Source: Sepiola atlantica (lineage: Eukaryota; Mollusca; Cephalopoda; Sepiida; Sepiolidae). Taken from it: 64,000 nt of DNA. A program made the translations under genes and the position numbers. Location: positions 100,385,706 through 100,449,705 of the forward strand of contig OY744532.1 in NCBI GenBank assembly GCA_963556195.1. The letters are read 5' to 3'. Positions 42,019 through 51,929 of this stretch are shown piece after piece. How positions within the stretch are numbered: the stretch's first letter is position 1; each line of letters starts with the position of its first letter. Below the pieces are notes generated by a model. It did no database searches and was not told the origin of the DNA. It saw only the letters and a list, made by a program, of their open reading frames with translations.

Positions 42019-42283
42019 CAATGTAAACAATTAAAGGGGCTTCTCTCAAACACTAATACGTATCTGTTGAGAGGCGCAGAAGTGGAACACATTGTATATA
42101 TATATTATACTTATATATGCAAGAGAGGTGCCTGTTAATTACTTTTATGCTCTTAGACCTATGAACTTGAATGATATCCTCTCTATGCTGTTTGTCATAA
42201 GGGGGTTGTGGCAATCAGCATTCAAGTTATTACGGGGTTCCAGACGGAGCATGGGATCTCCTCTAGAAATTATTTTAATCAGA
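42019..42283. other. No gene seen
   Basis: Short AT-rich stretch. A 77-codon frame from 42092 has no support. Confidence 0.45.
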
Positions 42284-42374
42284 TTTAACCCATGGTTAAA
42301 TTTCTCAAAATTTAGCAGATTTTGATAAATTTAACCCATGGTTAAATTTCTCCAAATTTTAGCAGATTTTGATA
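42284..42374. repeat. Tandem duplicate with palindrome
   Basis: tttaacccatggttaaattt-ctc(a/c)aaattt(t)agcagattttgata occurs twice in tandem. aacccatggtt is part of a near-palindrome centred on ccatgg. Confidence 0.85.
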
Positions 42375-42831
42375 ATATTCACATCCTCTGATCAAGACAT
42401 AAAATTCACTCATTTCTAAGCCCATAACTTTAGACTTGTAATCTGCTTTAATACTAGTGTACATTCTCCGTCAAAAATGACGTAAAAAACAACAAAAAAA
42501 AATGTTTCGTCAGTGTTTGCATTCATTATTTATATTGCTAAAATATTCATTTAAAATCATATAATTATGTCAGTAAGTTAATTTTTCATTGATAAAATGT
42601 AAATAACTACCGTATTTGAAGTATTTAAATGCATGTATTTCGACTTTACGTATATTTACTATAGGTGAGTTATTCTATTGTACATTTATACTCTACTTAA
42701 ATCAAAACATTTTTACTATAAATTTTAATATGTATATATCTCTGCTTGTTCACGTCAACAACTATGCCGAAGTCTGGACACTTTCTGACCAATCAAAATT
42801 AATATTCTGTATGATTTTCCTACATTGTTTT
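42375..42831. other. No gene seen
   Basis: AT-rich sequence up to the retroelement tail. The 80-codon frame at 42616 is unsupported. Confidence 0.45.
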
Positions 42832-42880
42832 CTACATCCTGAGGAAGTCTTTCAATAAAGACGAAATGTTGATGAATACA
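42832..42880 (+). mobile_element. Retroelement tail with hammerhead-like motif
   Basis: Reads ctacatc-CTGAGGA-a-gtcttt..aaagac-GAAATGTT-gatgaata. catc/gatg pair across the core (stem I), and gtcttt/aaagac is a six-pair stem II. GAAA is intact and TGTT supplies a NUH triplet. The extra A after the core is as in the other copies. Best-preserved of the single modules. Confidence 0.5.
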
Positions 42881-43005
42881 TAAATCACATAGTTTTTTAC
42901 TTTCCTTTTTTTAATTTTACATGCACACACACACACACATATATATATATATAAGTATACAAATAAATACACATTGGTCTTTATTATAGAGTGGAGAATA
43001 CTTTT
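42881..43005. repeat. (CA)n/(TA)n and a short shared repeat
   Basis: CA/TA at 42924-42952, then acaaataaatacacattggt-ctttattatagagtgga, shared with 31470-31508. Confidence 0.6.
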
Positions 43006-43977
43006 CATTATTTATAGCATTAATTTTTTGATTGCTTTTAAATATTTGGAGTCTGACATTCCTGCACATTTTAAAGAGCTCCCTGAGGGATCAGCCCCTC
43101 ACTCCCCTTCCAAGCACACATTAATTGAATTCTTTTTACTCCTCAGTCAAATGAGATTTATCATAAATAGCAAAACACATACCTTAGTCCTAAGATTCAG
43201 TTATGCTTGAAGAAAATTTTGTTTTAATTGTTCTAATTAGGCGTAATTTATAATTAACTAAACATGTCACCCTTCTCTCTTTCAGCTATTTATGTATTTC
43301 TCTTGTCCCTTCTCACTCTATCCTTAGTATACCGCTCTTTAATATTTCATAATCTCTCTGTGAGCATTTAGAGAAAGAGTGACTCTCTTTTTTCAGCATG
43401 GCCATCTAATTTACATAGTGTCTGTACACATCACAAACACTTATGTAAATTAAATGGCAAAGTAATAATTCTATTTGCTTCTATAGTATCCATAAGAATA
43501 ATAGAAGTAAAGAGAATTATTATTTTTAGTTATGCAAGAAGAATGTCTTAACAAATATGTCAGAGTTTATGAATTTTCCGAATAAGATCAAATTAGAATA
43601 AATAGTAGTTGTGACCCAGTGGGTCACAGGTACGTCTAGGTAGATTATAGAGATAGAAAAAAATTGGAGCAAATTTCGATCAGCTTAATGAAAGCTTGGC
43701 TCCAAAAAATTAAAACTTTTTTAGCCTAAACTTCAGTTGTGTAATCTCTATTTTCCGATAGTTTTTACAACCTCAATGATTTTTATTGTTTTGTTAAAAG
43801 TATTTTGGGGTTTAATCTCTTGCAAAAAAGGGAGGGGGTAGAGAAAATTACAGAGGAAGCCCTTTTTTAATTTAAGGAAAAAACATTTATTTTCCTTTTC
43901 CTTTCGTACAAGTTAAAAAAAAATATTTATTAGAAAAAAATCGATTCGAATTTAACTCTGATAAAAATAAGTTTCAT
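43006..43977. other. No gene seen
   Basis: Unique-looking AT-rich DNA. gtgacccagtgggtcacagg at 43610-43629 is a small palindrome (gtgaccca/tgggtcac). Otherwise unrecognised. Confidence 0.5.
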
Positions 43978-44412
43978 TGGCCTTTTGGCTGGGATATAAA
44001 ATTAAAATTTCTCAATACTTTGGATTATTTTAAGTAGGGTGACCCCTAGAGTAAATCTGGTATTGTGGTGACTGCAATGATTGTAGCCAAAAGTAGAATA
44101 TGTTCTGGTAGACACAGGATGACCAACGTCTCTCATTTTTCCCCAAACTTTTGATGGACTTGTGCCTAATTTGTTAGAAAATATAACCTACATATTTTTT
44201 GCAAATAAGTAATTCAAAGTGTAGTATCTGTTCTGATACTACACTTCATCTGTTCTGCCTTCGGTCAGTGAAGGAGAAATCCTTCTAGACTGAGGCGATT
44301 TTTATTTCTGTCCCAATTCAGAATTCCATTTTTTGGAGAATTGGATTTTCTCCACATTAAAAACCGACCTTGTGTCTAATTCTACACTCATGGGGAGGCA
44401 AGTAAATGGAGA
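43978..44412 (+). mobile_element. U2-headed SINE, dimeric copy
   Basis: The first unit begins cattggccttttggctggga (U2 stem I region). It continues through ttttaagtagggtgaccc and ends gacttgtgcctaatttgtta...tttgcaaataagtaatt. The second head follows at once (caaagtgtagtatctgttct at 44215), then the body gagaattggattttctccac and the tail attaaaaaccgaccttgtgt-ctaattctacactcatgggg-aggcaagtaaa. This is the clearest evidence that the family forms head-to-tail dimers. A partial inverted echo of the head (gatactacacttcatctgtt) sits at 44236. Confidence 0.75.
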
Positions 44413-44571
44413 CATCCTCAACTTTATGTTGAACGAGTGTGATCATGTGCCACCAATTTTACAAACAACTTTTTTGTGTCGTAATTCTCAAATCATATAG
44501 TTTTAATTGAACCGTGATTGTGATTAAGTGTACTCTAAATATTGCTTTTTTTTTTGCATTTTACCGATGGG
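44413..44571. other. No gene seen
   Basis: Short unassigned stretch. Confidence 0.4.
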
Positions 44572-44835
44572 TCACAGCTTATCAAGGCCCGTGGGGGGGG
44601 GGGGACTCGAGGATTGTTAATTGGATGATGTATGCCACCACGAGAGGGCTAGAAACAGTGGGTGGAATAGGCAAGATTTGATTATCCTAGATTATGGCCC
44701 AACAAGTGTTTGTTAAAATTAGCCCATGTTGTAGTCGGTTGGGAAGTAGTCTTGTGGTATTTTGTTTCACATATGGGATGTGGACACTTTGTTCATGAAA
44801 GTTCTGTTTGGTTTTTGATACACAGAGAGAAAGAA
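44572..44835 (-). mobile_element. LINE-B 3' end, minus copy
   Basis: In reverse it reads gtccacatcccatatgtgaa..., a coding remnant (DYNMG-type) and the tail ctcgag...ccttgataagctgt, the latter broken by a G run (44592-44603 on plus). Confidence 0.55.
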
Positions 44836-45025
44836 AAGTTCTTTGTGGTTGTAACTAGGCGAGTTCTTGCAGTGAATGTGGAGGAGGGGACCAAGGATTA
44901 GAGCTCAGTCGAGCATCTACCATGAACAAAATAAAACAGTAAAGGGAGTCTAGCAACATCTCTTCTGTGTGAAAGGGGCTGTAGGCAAAAGAGATCATCC
45001 CTCGCTAGATTGCGAAGTCGGTTTT
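44836..45025 (-). repeat. Dispersed repeat shared with 51365-51480
   Basis: In reverse, gatctcttttgcctacagcc, cagaagagatgttgctagac and atgctcgactgagctc align with gatctcttctgttccttata, cagaagagacactgctagtc and gtgctcaactgaggtc at 51385-51480. Element class unknown. The plus frame over 44710-44901 is not supported. Confidence 0.55.
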
Positions 45026-45376
45026 GTTTGAAATTCAATTTATAATTAATTTGTTTAAAATTTAATTTAAAATTAATTTAATTATAATTTAATTTAAACA
45101 AAAAAATCGTTCTTTCCGTGAATTAGGGAAAGAAATCAAGATGATTAACATTGTTTCTTGGGACAATGATAAAAAGAAATTTAGTCTGGCTTCCTGAAGT
45201 TTTAACATTTCGATTTATTAAATTTTAGTTGGAACCCTCATTGACGCTCTCAAATCACCACCTGTGCGTACTGAGGATTCAATACATTAAAAACATATCA
45301 GCATACGTGTATGTATGTATGTGTGTATGTATGTATGTATGTATACATAAAATTTATGTGTGTGTGTGTATATGTG
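45026..45376. other. No gene; AT foldback and (TGTA)n
   Basis: 45040-45105 is an AT palindrome-rich stretch (tttaattataatttaattta). tgta/tatg repeats at 45308-45342. Otherwise unrecognised. Confidence 0.5.
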
Positions 45377-45882
45377 TAAGGTGTTTCAGCAAAATCTGAC
45401 ACTTGACAAAAAGAAAATTTAATATACAATACAATCAAAAGCTGTATATGCAGAGACCCGACTCTTTATTTAGCAACAGTTACCCACTACATTATTGTTC
45501 AATGTAACAACAATCTTAAGATAGGTGCGAAATGAGTCACACTTTGCTGACCATGTCTTTGTCGATAGCGGCTAACGCTTCCATGATGGTAGCCTTTAGA
45601 GAGTCGACTGTGTTGGGAGCATGCTTGTTGATCTTGACCTTAATCACACACCAGAAGAAATAGTCAAGTGGGTTGCAGTCAAGTGAGGAGGGAGACCACC
45701 AGTCCGACGACTAGTGGTAAGGAACATTGTTTAGCAGCCACGCCAAGGTCGTCTTGGCCTTGCGTGCAGGAGCGTAGTCCGAGAAAATGTAGGAGCGTCC
45801 AGCAGCGATCTCGTCCGTCCATGGCTTCACCGTGATCCTCAGCACCTCCTGGTATTTCATTTACTCTTTGTCAACACCCTGT
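45377..45882 (-). pseudogene. Internally deleted mariner-like element with transposase end
   Basis: The ends aaggtgtttcagcaaaatct and (inverse) acagggtgttgacaaagagt are only loosely inverted; TA repeats adjoin the right end. The minus frame 45860 to 45537 reads MKYQEVLRITVKPWTDEIAA, GRSYIFSDYAPARKAKTTLA, WLLNNVPYH, one stop, then SSDWWSPSSLDCNPLDYFFW and TVDSLKATIMEALAAIDKDM. This is the C-terminal third of a Tc1/mariner-type transposase (the QQDGAPAH-like block is altered to FSDYAPAR; SPSSLDCNPLDYF carries the third catalytic Asp). The N-terminal two thirds are gone, so it is a dead, non-autonomous copy unrelated to the element at 32732. Confidence 0.8.
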
Positions 45883-46345
45883 ATATATAGTAACTTGAAG
45901 AATATCCATCCCAGGATGGGTATTCTTTCTTTGGGGAGTATGGTACAGTTCCCCCCCCCCACACACACACACCCTAAATTGTAAAGTTTACAAAAAATAA
46001 TGATATGCACACATCACTTACCCTGTTGCCTAGAATATATATTCCATAATTCATAATAAGTTTAATAGTTTAGGATTTTACCAAGCACATACATATGATT
46101 GACGCTCACGCGCACACACGTTTTTTTGTTTTTTTTTAAATATAACTCAAAATTTGATGTAGAGCAATTTCTTTCTATATTAAATTTTTTATATCTAACT
46201 TATTTTAAGTTTTTGGAGGTTACTGCGAGTTTGGGTGGGCATACCCCCTAAATGGTAAAGTTTACAAAATATTAATGTGCCCATGTTACTGACCGGGTTG
46301 CCTAGAATATATATTCCAAAATTCATAATAATCCGTTTATTAGTT
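45883..46345. repeat. Direct repeat pair of about 105 bp
   Basis: 45969-46075 and 46240-46345 share cctaaatggtaaagtttaca-aaa...gttgcctagaatatatattc-ca(a/t)aattcataata. Between them lies unassigned AT-rich DNA. Confidence 0.8.
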
Positions 46346-46353
46346 TATAAGAT

Positions 46354-46408
<55 letters not shown>

Positions 46409-46729
46409 TTAGTAATCTAATGGGCAGATCATTATGAATTATTATTGTATGTGTACATATATATGTAAACATACCTAACTTTATATATATATGTATATAG
46501 ATAATAATATTACTGCTTACATTTATTGAATTTAGTAGTTGGTGTTTGACAAGTTGAGCTACAAACAAATAAACTGAAAAGAACACTTTATGTCTGTAAG
46601 TGTTAATTTGATCCTACAACATTAACATGTAAAACGTTCAACCTCATGGTCTCATCAGAGCCAAATAGTTTTCTAAAGCTTTGATAAGTACATGTGGTTG
46701 AAACCGTTACATGTTTATGTATCGTCATC
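46346..46729. other. No gene; (TA)n at 46360-46396
   Basis: TA microsatellite, then unassigned AT-rich DNA. Confidence 0.55.
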
Positions 46730-47690
46730 ATAATTGGTTTAACGTTTGTTTTACATGCTGACATGTGTTGGATGCCCTTTAGAAATCTCTGGCCAGGTCT
46801 TAATTTATTCCTCTGTCTCTAAAATTTATCTCATCACTTCTTTCCCATGTTTTCCTTGGCCTTCTTCTGCCAAATAACCCTGATAACCCAACTGTTCTAC
46901 ACCTACTAACCCAAGAACTCTCATCCCTTTTTTCAATGTGACCGTACCAAGTTTCTTGTCTTGCACACATCTCTCTATACTGTCCATATTTAATCTTCCT
47001 CTGAGGTCATCAGAACTAAGCCTGACGTTAAGACTTGCATTACACATCCATCATATTCTCATTTCATTTCTCTTCATGCAACGCATGTCCTCAACCCTCA
47101 CTGTCCATCACACTGCATACACATGCCTGATAGAATCTTTTCTCTGAACTAGCTGTTCTAGTGCCCCCTTGATGCAAATACACTAGAACAACCGACAATC
47201 AGCTAGGTCCCATCCATTCACTGTGGAGATCCTCAGATGCAGGAGATCCTTCTACTCCAGCAGCTTCTTTCCTCGTGCTGCTGGCCTCTGGAACTGCCTC
47301 CCTGCTCCCTGTTTCTCCGAGTGTACCGACATGCAGAAGTTTAAAACTAATGTAAACAGACATCTCGCTGCACAGCTTCCAACTTAGGATGACACCCAAA
47401 ACCTACCACCTAATTCTCAGTAGCCCCTTATGTCTACAGTAGCGACCTGTCTTGTTTGGAGTGAAATATCAAAAAAATAAATAAATGAAAAATAGTCTTA
47501 ACGCTTTGCTAGTGAGTAAGTGCATAAGTTCCATAAACTTACTCCATTCACTCCCAACTATCACCAGCTCCTCCCTGTGCTCCAATGGTATCACCAAGGT
47601 AACACAACTTCTGAACAACCTCAATAGCCTCATCATCCAAATATACTTTCTCCACACATGAGTTCTCATCCGTCTTTATTGTCTTACACT
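46730..47690 (-). pseudogene. LINE-C relic split by a LINE-A insertion
   Basis: The minus strand of 46730-47145 reads the LINE-C C-terminus (MCNASLNVRLSSDDLRGRLN, MDSIERCVQDKKL, GHGKEVMR-type end). Its 5' continuation resumes at about 47490-47690 (compare 18600-18690 and 10890-11130). The gap is filled by the LINE-A 3' end at 47155-47487. Frameshifts occur in both halves. Confidence 0.7.
47155..47487 (+). mobile_element. LINE-A 3' end inserted in LINE-C
   Basis: Reads HPFTVEILRC..., SFFPRAAGLWNCLPAPCFSE, CTDMQKFKTNVNRHLAAQLP and a stop. The 3' UTR (cacctaattctcagtagccc, cttatgtctacagtagcgac) and an A-rich tail (aaaaaaataaataaatgaaa) follow. It supplies the true C-terminal end that is frameshifted in the copies at 14035 and 58130. 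Flanks tgatagaatctttt and atagtctta may be a worn target duplication. Confidence 0.8.
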
Positions 47691-48491
47691 TCTTACACAC
47701 AAACTGATTATCATCTCTCAGTTGCACTTCCGTTGACAGTATTGAATGTTTTTATTAAATACAAACTATTTACCTATTTGAAATTAAAAAAAAAAAATCT
47801 ACTAAATTTTATATTATGTAATATATTAATAAGTATAAGAGTTTTGTTAACAATAAGAATATTATCAAGTGTTTATTATTCAAACCATTGTTGATTGTTA
47901 TTTTTACGATTGAACATTTTTCATCACTAGTGAGACCCCGTGAAAATTCCATGGTACTTTCTACATCAATCTCTCTAATTTACTGTTAATAATAATAATA
48001 TTCGTTTTGAAATAATGTCTGTCAGGGTCGATACTATTAAGAAGAAATGGCTGTAAAAATAATTGTCTTTGCCAACTAAACATTATTTAAATAAACGAGT
48101 CAGAGTATGTCTGTTTTTTATTTATTCAAAATTTTAGCAATTTAATTCTTTTTAAAACAAATATTTCATCTTCTTGCCGCAAAAGTAATTCTCAGCTAAA
48201 TATTTTTCAACTCAATAAAATGAATTTAAATTTTTAAAAATGTATTTATTTAACATTGTGCTCTTTTAGTCGACAGGACGACATAATTTGATTTTGGAAC
48301 AATTAATTTCAAAATGAATAAAATTGGAGGTTATTTTTACTTTAGCGACACCAGATTAATCAGCAATCACCATCAGTACTGATCGGACAATCTCATTTTT
48401 TAATTATTTTTAAATGTGTGCGAAAGGTGATAACGTACATACGAACATGAAATGCCTTAGCTTATTATTCTTATTATCATTATTTCACATA

Positions 48492-48496
<5 letters not shown>
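47691..48496. other. No gene; Helitron-like end at 47927-47953
   Basis: AT-rich. The minus strand of 47927-47953 reads ccatggaattttcacggggt-ctcactagt, a Helitron-like terminus ending CTAG-T. Otherwise nothing. Confidence 0.5.
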
Positions 48497-48552
<56 letters not shown>

Positions 48553-48776
48553 GTGTATGTATATAATAATTTGATGTATCAAATCGACAGTACTTGCAAA
48601 AAAGGAAAGAAAATGGAACAAGAAACCCATGGAACTTACAGCAATTTGACCGAAACATTAAATGAATCATTCGGAAAATTGAAAAAAAAAAAAAAGAAAT
48701 AAAGCCTTATTAAGCAAAAACAGTCCGTGTTATTTAATAATGTTTGCCTAAACGAAAATATGCTGCCTACATACAC

Positions 48777-48850
<74 letters not shown>
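48497..48850. repeat. Two long (TA)n tracts
   Basis: TA at 48497-48549 and 48781-48850, separated by 230 bases of unassigned AT-rich DNA. Confidence 0.9.
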
Positions 48851-48854
<4 letters not shown>

Positions 48855-49296
48855 TTGAAGCTGTCATTGATTTTCCAATTCAAACATTATTCGTCTGTCG
48901 ATTTTCTTTGAAGCGTTCTAATTTATGAATTAGAGAGCACGTGCGTATGCGACTTGGTGATCGCCAGTCACAGATATCGAACGAATGGTGTAAGTAATAT
49001 GCTGACTTATATTCTCATGTTACGCACTCATTTTGTATACATAGATTCACGCTTGTACGCACACGTTTAAATAGCAAAGAAACAAAAAAACACTTGGATA
49101 AAACATTGATTATTTACAACAGTTGGATAATGTTTAACAAAAGTAAAAATAGAGAATGTTTGATAGACACAATGAAATTAAATAAACATATTGCACACAT
49201 GATTAGTAGTATAAAAAAAGTAGGCTTATGGTAAGTAAGCTACACAGAAACGTTTGCGTTTCATTTCCCAAGGAATTCATCAGGCTAAATGTTGCT

Positions 49297-49329
<33 letters not shown>

Positions 49330-49330
49330 A
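48851..49330. other. No gene; CTGATGA motif and (GA)n
   Basis: The minus strand of 49245-49285 reads gcctgatgaattccttggga-aatgaaacgcaaacgtttct. It has CTGATGA and GAAAC, but its flanks do not pair, so it is a weak hammerhead candidate. (GA)n at 49303-49329. Confidence 0.4.
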
Positions 49331-49497
49331 AAGTTAGAAGAAATAACTCAAACCAACAATCCAGTCATTTCACATTATAATTAATTTCTTCTTGCCAGGA
49401 CGAGAATCATCTGACATGCTTATAAGACTGGTGGTTTCTGAATTATTGCTCTGTTTTTACATTGAGCTCTTCGACTCAATATTTCCTACAGAAATTC

Positions 49498-49535
<38 letters not shown>

Positions 49536-49542
49536 ATATGTA

Positions 49543-49597
<55 letters not shown>

Positions 49598-49640
49598 AGA
49601 TTTAAAAAATTCAAAACATTAATTATCTGTAGAATTTTGT
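49331..49640. repeat. (CT)n-(TGTA)-(TA)n compound tract
   Basis: CT at 49501-49530 passes through tgtatatatgtatgtgtgtg into TA to 49593. The preceding sequence is unassigned. Confidence 0.85.
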
Positions 49641-49795
49641 ATATTCGGACTACTGTTCTCATCTTGGGTGTTTTTATCACAACGTTTTGGCTGATGTAAC
49701 CTCCGACCTTCTTCAGGTGTACCTTGTGGAACTCGGTAATTTTTCCGTCGAAAAAACACCCAAGATGAGAACAGTAGTCTGAATATACCAAATTC
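49641..49795. mobile_element. Inverted retroelement tail with hammerhead-like motif
   Basis: Arms gactactgttctcatcttgg-gtgttttt (49648-) and aaaaaacacccaagatgaga-acagtagtc (to 49779) are inverted. Inside, the minus strand reads tacac-CTGAAGA-aggtc...cagcc-AAAACGTT-gtgat with cac/gtg pairing across the core. It shares gatgagaacagtagtc with the tails at 37500 and 52775. GAAA reads AAAA. Confidence 0.5.
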
Positions 49796-50100
49796 TACAA
49801 ATAATCATTCCTGATCTCAAAAATTCCGAAACATATTAGTTATCATTTTAAATATTCGAATCCAGTTCCGGAAATAAATATTGAATTAAAATTGATAAAT
49901 CTTAGAAAATTTACTTAAATGTAATTTTGCTAATCTAAATGATTTTCAGAAACGTTCGTACATAAAATCGACAATGTTGAATATTTATTTCCGGAAGAAA
50001 ACAAAGAATAGGCTCGTCTGAATCGAACATTGATATGTCAGACGGATTGCTATTTATAGGTACAGCTAGTTATATATGTGTGTGTGTGTGTGTGTATATG
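49796..50100. other. No gene; fragment of dispersed repeat
   Basis: 50005-50062 (minus) matches the start of 3013-3140. A short (GT)n follows at 50077-50094. Confidence 0.45.
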
Positions 50101-50421
50101 TTTTATTTACTCCTCCCCAGGAGTTAGGCACAAGGCCAGTTTTATCTTACTCCCACAAGTAAGATGTGACCCAAGATCGGGTCGAGAAAGTGGAGTTTGA
50201 AAAGCCAGCGCTCGAGAGGTGAGCACTCTGGCCATTTAAAAATTGCCTGGGCAGCCCGTCGGCATTCCCCGGTAGGGGCGCCTCAGGCAGTAAGCAACAA
50301 ACTTACTCCTCCCCAAAGAGGGGAGGCAAAGCCTGGGAGGGTGAACCTCCTAGAACTGCACAGGACAGTGCAGTATCCATCGGAACAGATACTACACTTT
50401 GATCTTAGCCAAAAAGCCAAG
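50101..50421 (-). mobile_element. U2-headed SINE, near-complete copy
   Basis: On the minus strand: head cttggctttttggctaagat-caaagtgtagtatctgttcc (U2 bases of about 8-46 with the family's extra A), then gatggatactgcactgtcct, gtgcagttctaggaggttca, ccctcccaggctttgcctcc, the Leu-tRNA-unrelated middle gcttactgcctgaggcgccc-ctaccggggaatgccgacgg, and the 3' end ggccttgtgcctaactcctg-gggaggagtaaataaaa. It lies 1.1 kb from, and inverted to, the copy at 51506-51892 and differs from it mainly by lacking about 55 bases after the head. No tRNA, 7SL or 5S promoter was recognised in it. Confidence 0.85.
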
Positions 50422-50423
50422 TG

Positions 50424-50476
<53 letters not shown>
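50422..50476. repeat. (TA)n microsatellite
   Basis: TA tract directly at the 5' end of the U2-headed SINE; it may mark the target. Confidence 0.95.
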
Positions 50477-50484
<8 letters not shown>

Positions 50485-51364
50485 AAACTGTTTTGCTGTA
50501 CCTATTCAGTGTGGTAAGACATGAAAGTGCTACAAGCTGAGATCGAACCTCAACTGTTTTTTTTGTTTTTTTTGACAGCTATCAGCTAGGGCATCAGCAC
50601 AAGCTGAGGAATGTTTATATCAACTGCCGCGAGTGCTCTATTCATTTATGAATAGCTTTGCATTATATAGATGTGTATATGTACATATAATTACACACAC
50701 ACACACACACACACATTAGAGATTATATATTGTCACTTCATTCTTCTTGAGGTAAATATAATAAAAAGTAAAGAAATTATATTTAATGTTCTCAACAAGA
50801 AGCCCAATTATTTGCTTTTTTACCTAAAACCTACTTTGTTTTATCCAAACGGTCTCCCCCCCTCTCTCTCTCTCTCTCTCTCTCTTATCCTCCCCCTCTA
50901 TTGAAATCATTTGTTAAAAACCCATGAGTTCAGACTTTGTCTTAAAAAGCAGGAATAAAACATTTTGTCTAACCAGCGTGAAATTCCGAATGTTGGTTCA
51001 ATGAACCATACATTTTCCCCTCCCTCCTCTCCCCAAAGAGATTTCTTTTTTCTTTTCTATTTCATTTGTATATTAATTTAAAAAATATTTTATTGTTATT
51101 CCCAAATCTCTTAAGCTTCATAAATACTTTTTATTCAGGCAAACATCTGTAGCTTCTTGTATATATATTTTTTTCCAACATGACATTTTGAACTTTTGAC
51201 ATAGAATGTCAATATTTATTTATTTATTTTTAAAACGTAACACAAAAAAATAAAATGATTCATTTTATTAAGAGTCAGATACGTCCTTAGATGGTGTACT
51301 TCTGCCATATATGGGGAGGTGCCGCTCAGAGCACACTTTCTTGCCTCGACAGTACAAAATTGAC
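50477..51364. other. No gene; weak tRNA-like signal, (CA)n, (CT)n
   Basis: The minus strand of 50541-50600 has gaggttcgatctc (box B-like) but no fitting box A. CA at 50694-50715, CT at 50862-50885. Otherwise AT-rich and unassigned. Confidence 0.45.
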
Positions 51365-51480
51365 TTTGAAATCTAGTGGGAAATGATCTCTTCTGTTCCT
51401 TATAGCTCTTTTTTCACAGAAGAGACACTGCTAGTCTCTCTCTGCTCTATTGTTATATGGAAGGTGCTCAACTGAGGTCA
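51365..51480 (+). repeat. Dispersed repeat shared with 44905-45025
   Basis: gatctcttctg ... cagaagagacactgctagtc ... gtgctcaactgaggtc. Includes a short inverted pair (ctcttctg/cagaagag). Confidence 0.55.
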
Positions 51481-51505
51481 AATGTCTGTTTACTCGTAAG
51501 ATATT

Positions 51506-51892
51506 CTTGGCCTTTTGGCTAAGATCAAAGTGTAGTATCTGTTCCGATGGATACTGCACCCTATAGACCGGTATTGTCTTGGCCTTTGGGCTTGATTCCA
51601 CCTGTCTGTGGGTTTGTCCTGTGCAGTTCTAGGAGGTCCACCCTCCCAGGCTTCGCCTCCCCTCTTTGGGGAGGAGTAAGTTTATTGCTTACTGCCCGAG
51701 GCGCCCCTACCGGGGAATGCCGACGGGTCTGCCCAGGCAATTTTTAATGGCCAGAGTGCTCACTTTCTCGGGCGCTGGCTTTTCAAACCCCACTTACTCG
51801 ACCCGAGCTGTGGTCACATCTTACTTGTGGGAGTAAGATAAAACTGGCCTTGTGCCTAACTCCTGCAGAGGAGTAAATAAATATTCACAGCA
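51506..51892 (+). mobile_element. U2-headed SINE, best full copy
   Basis: Head cttggccttttggctaagat-caaagtgtagtatctgttcc agrees with U2 snRNA over about 38 bases except one inserted A. U2 homology then stops: no Sm site and no stem-loops IIa-IV. The body contains a second partial tcttggcctttgggcttgat (51566-), suggesting head duplication, then ccaccctcccaggcttcgcc, tcccctctttggggaggagt, gcttactgcccgaggcgccc, gggaatgccgacgggtctgc, and the tail ggccttgtgcctaactcctg-cagaggagtaaataaa. The body and tail are shared with the other loci, so this is a repeat family and not a U2 pseudogene. Confidence 0.85.
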
Positions 51893-51929
51893 AGAACTCT
51901 TCTTTCTACTTCAACTGAGAACAAAAAAA

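Noticed and set aside
49245..49285. Minus-strand CTGATGA...GAAAC as a further hammerhead
   Set aside because: The flanks do not pair and stem III with a NUH site cannot be drawn; kept only as a weak note.
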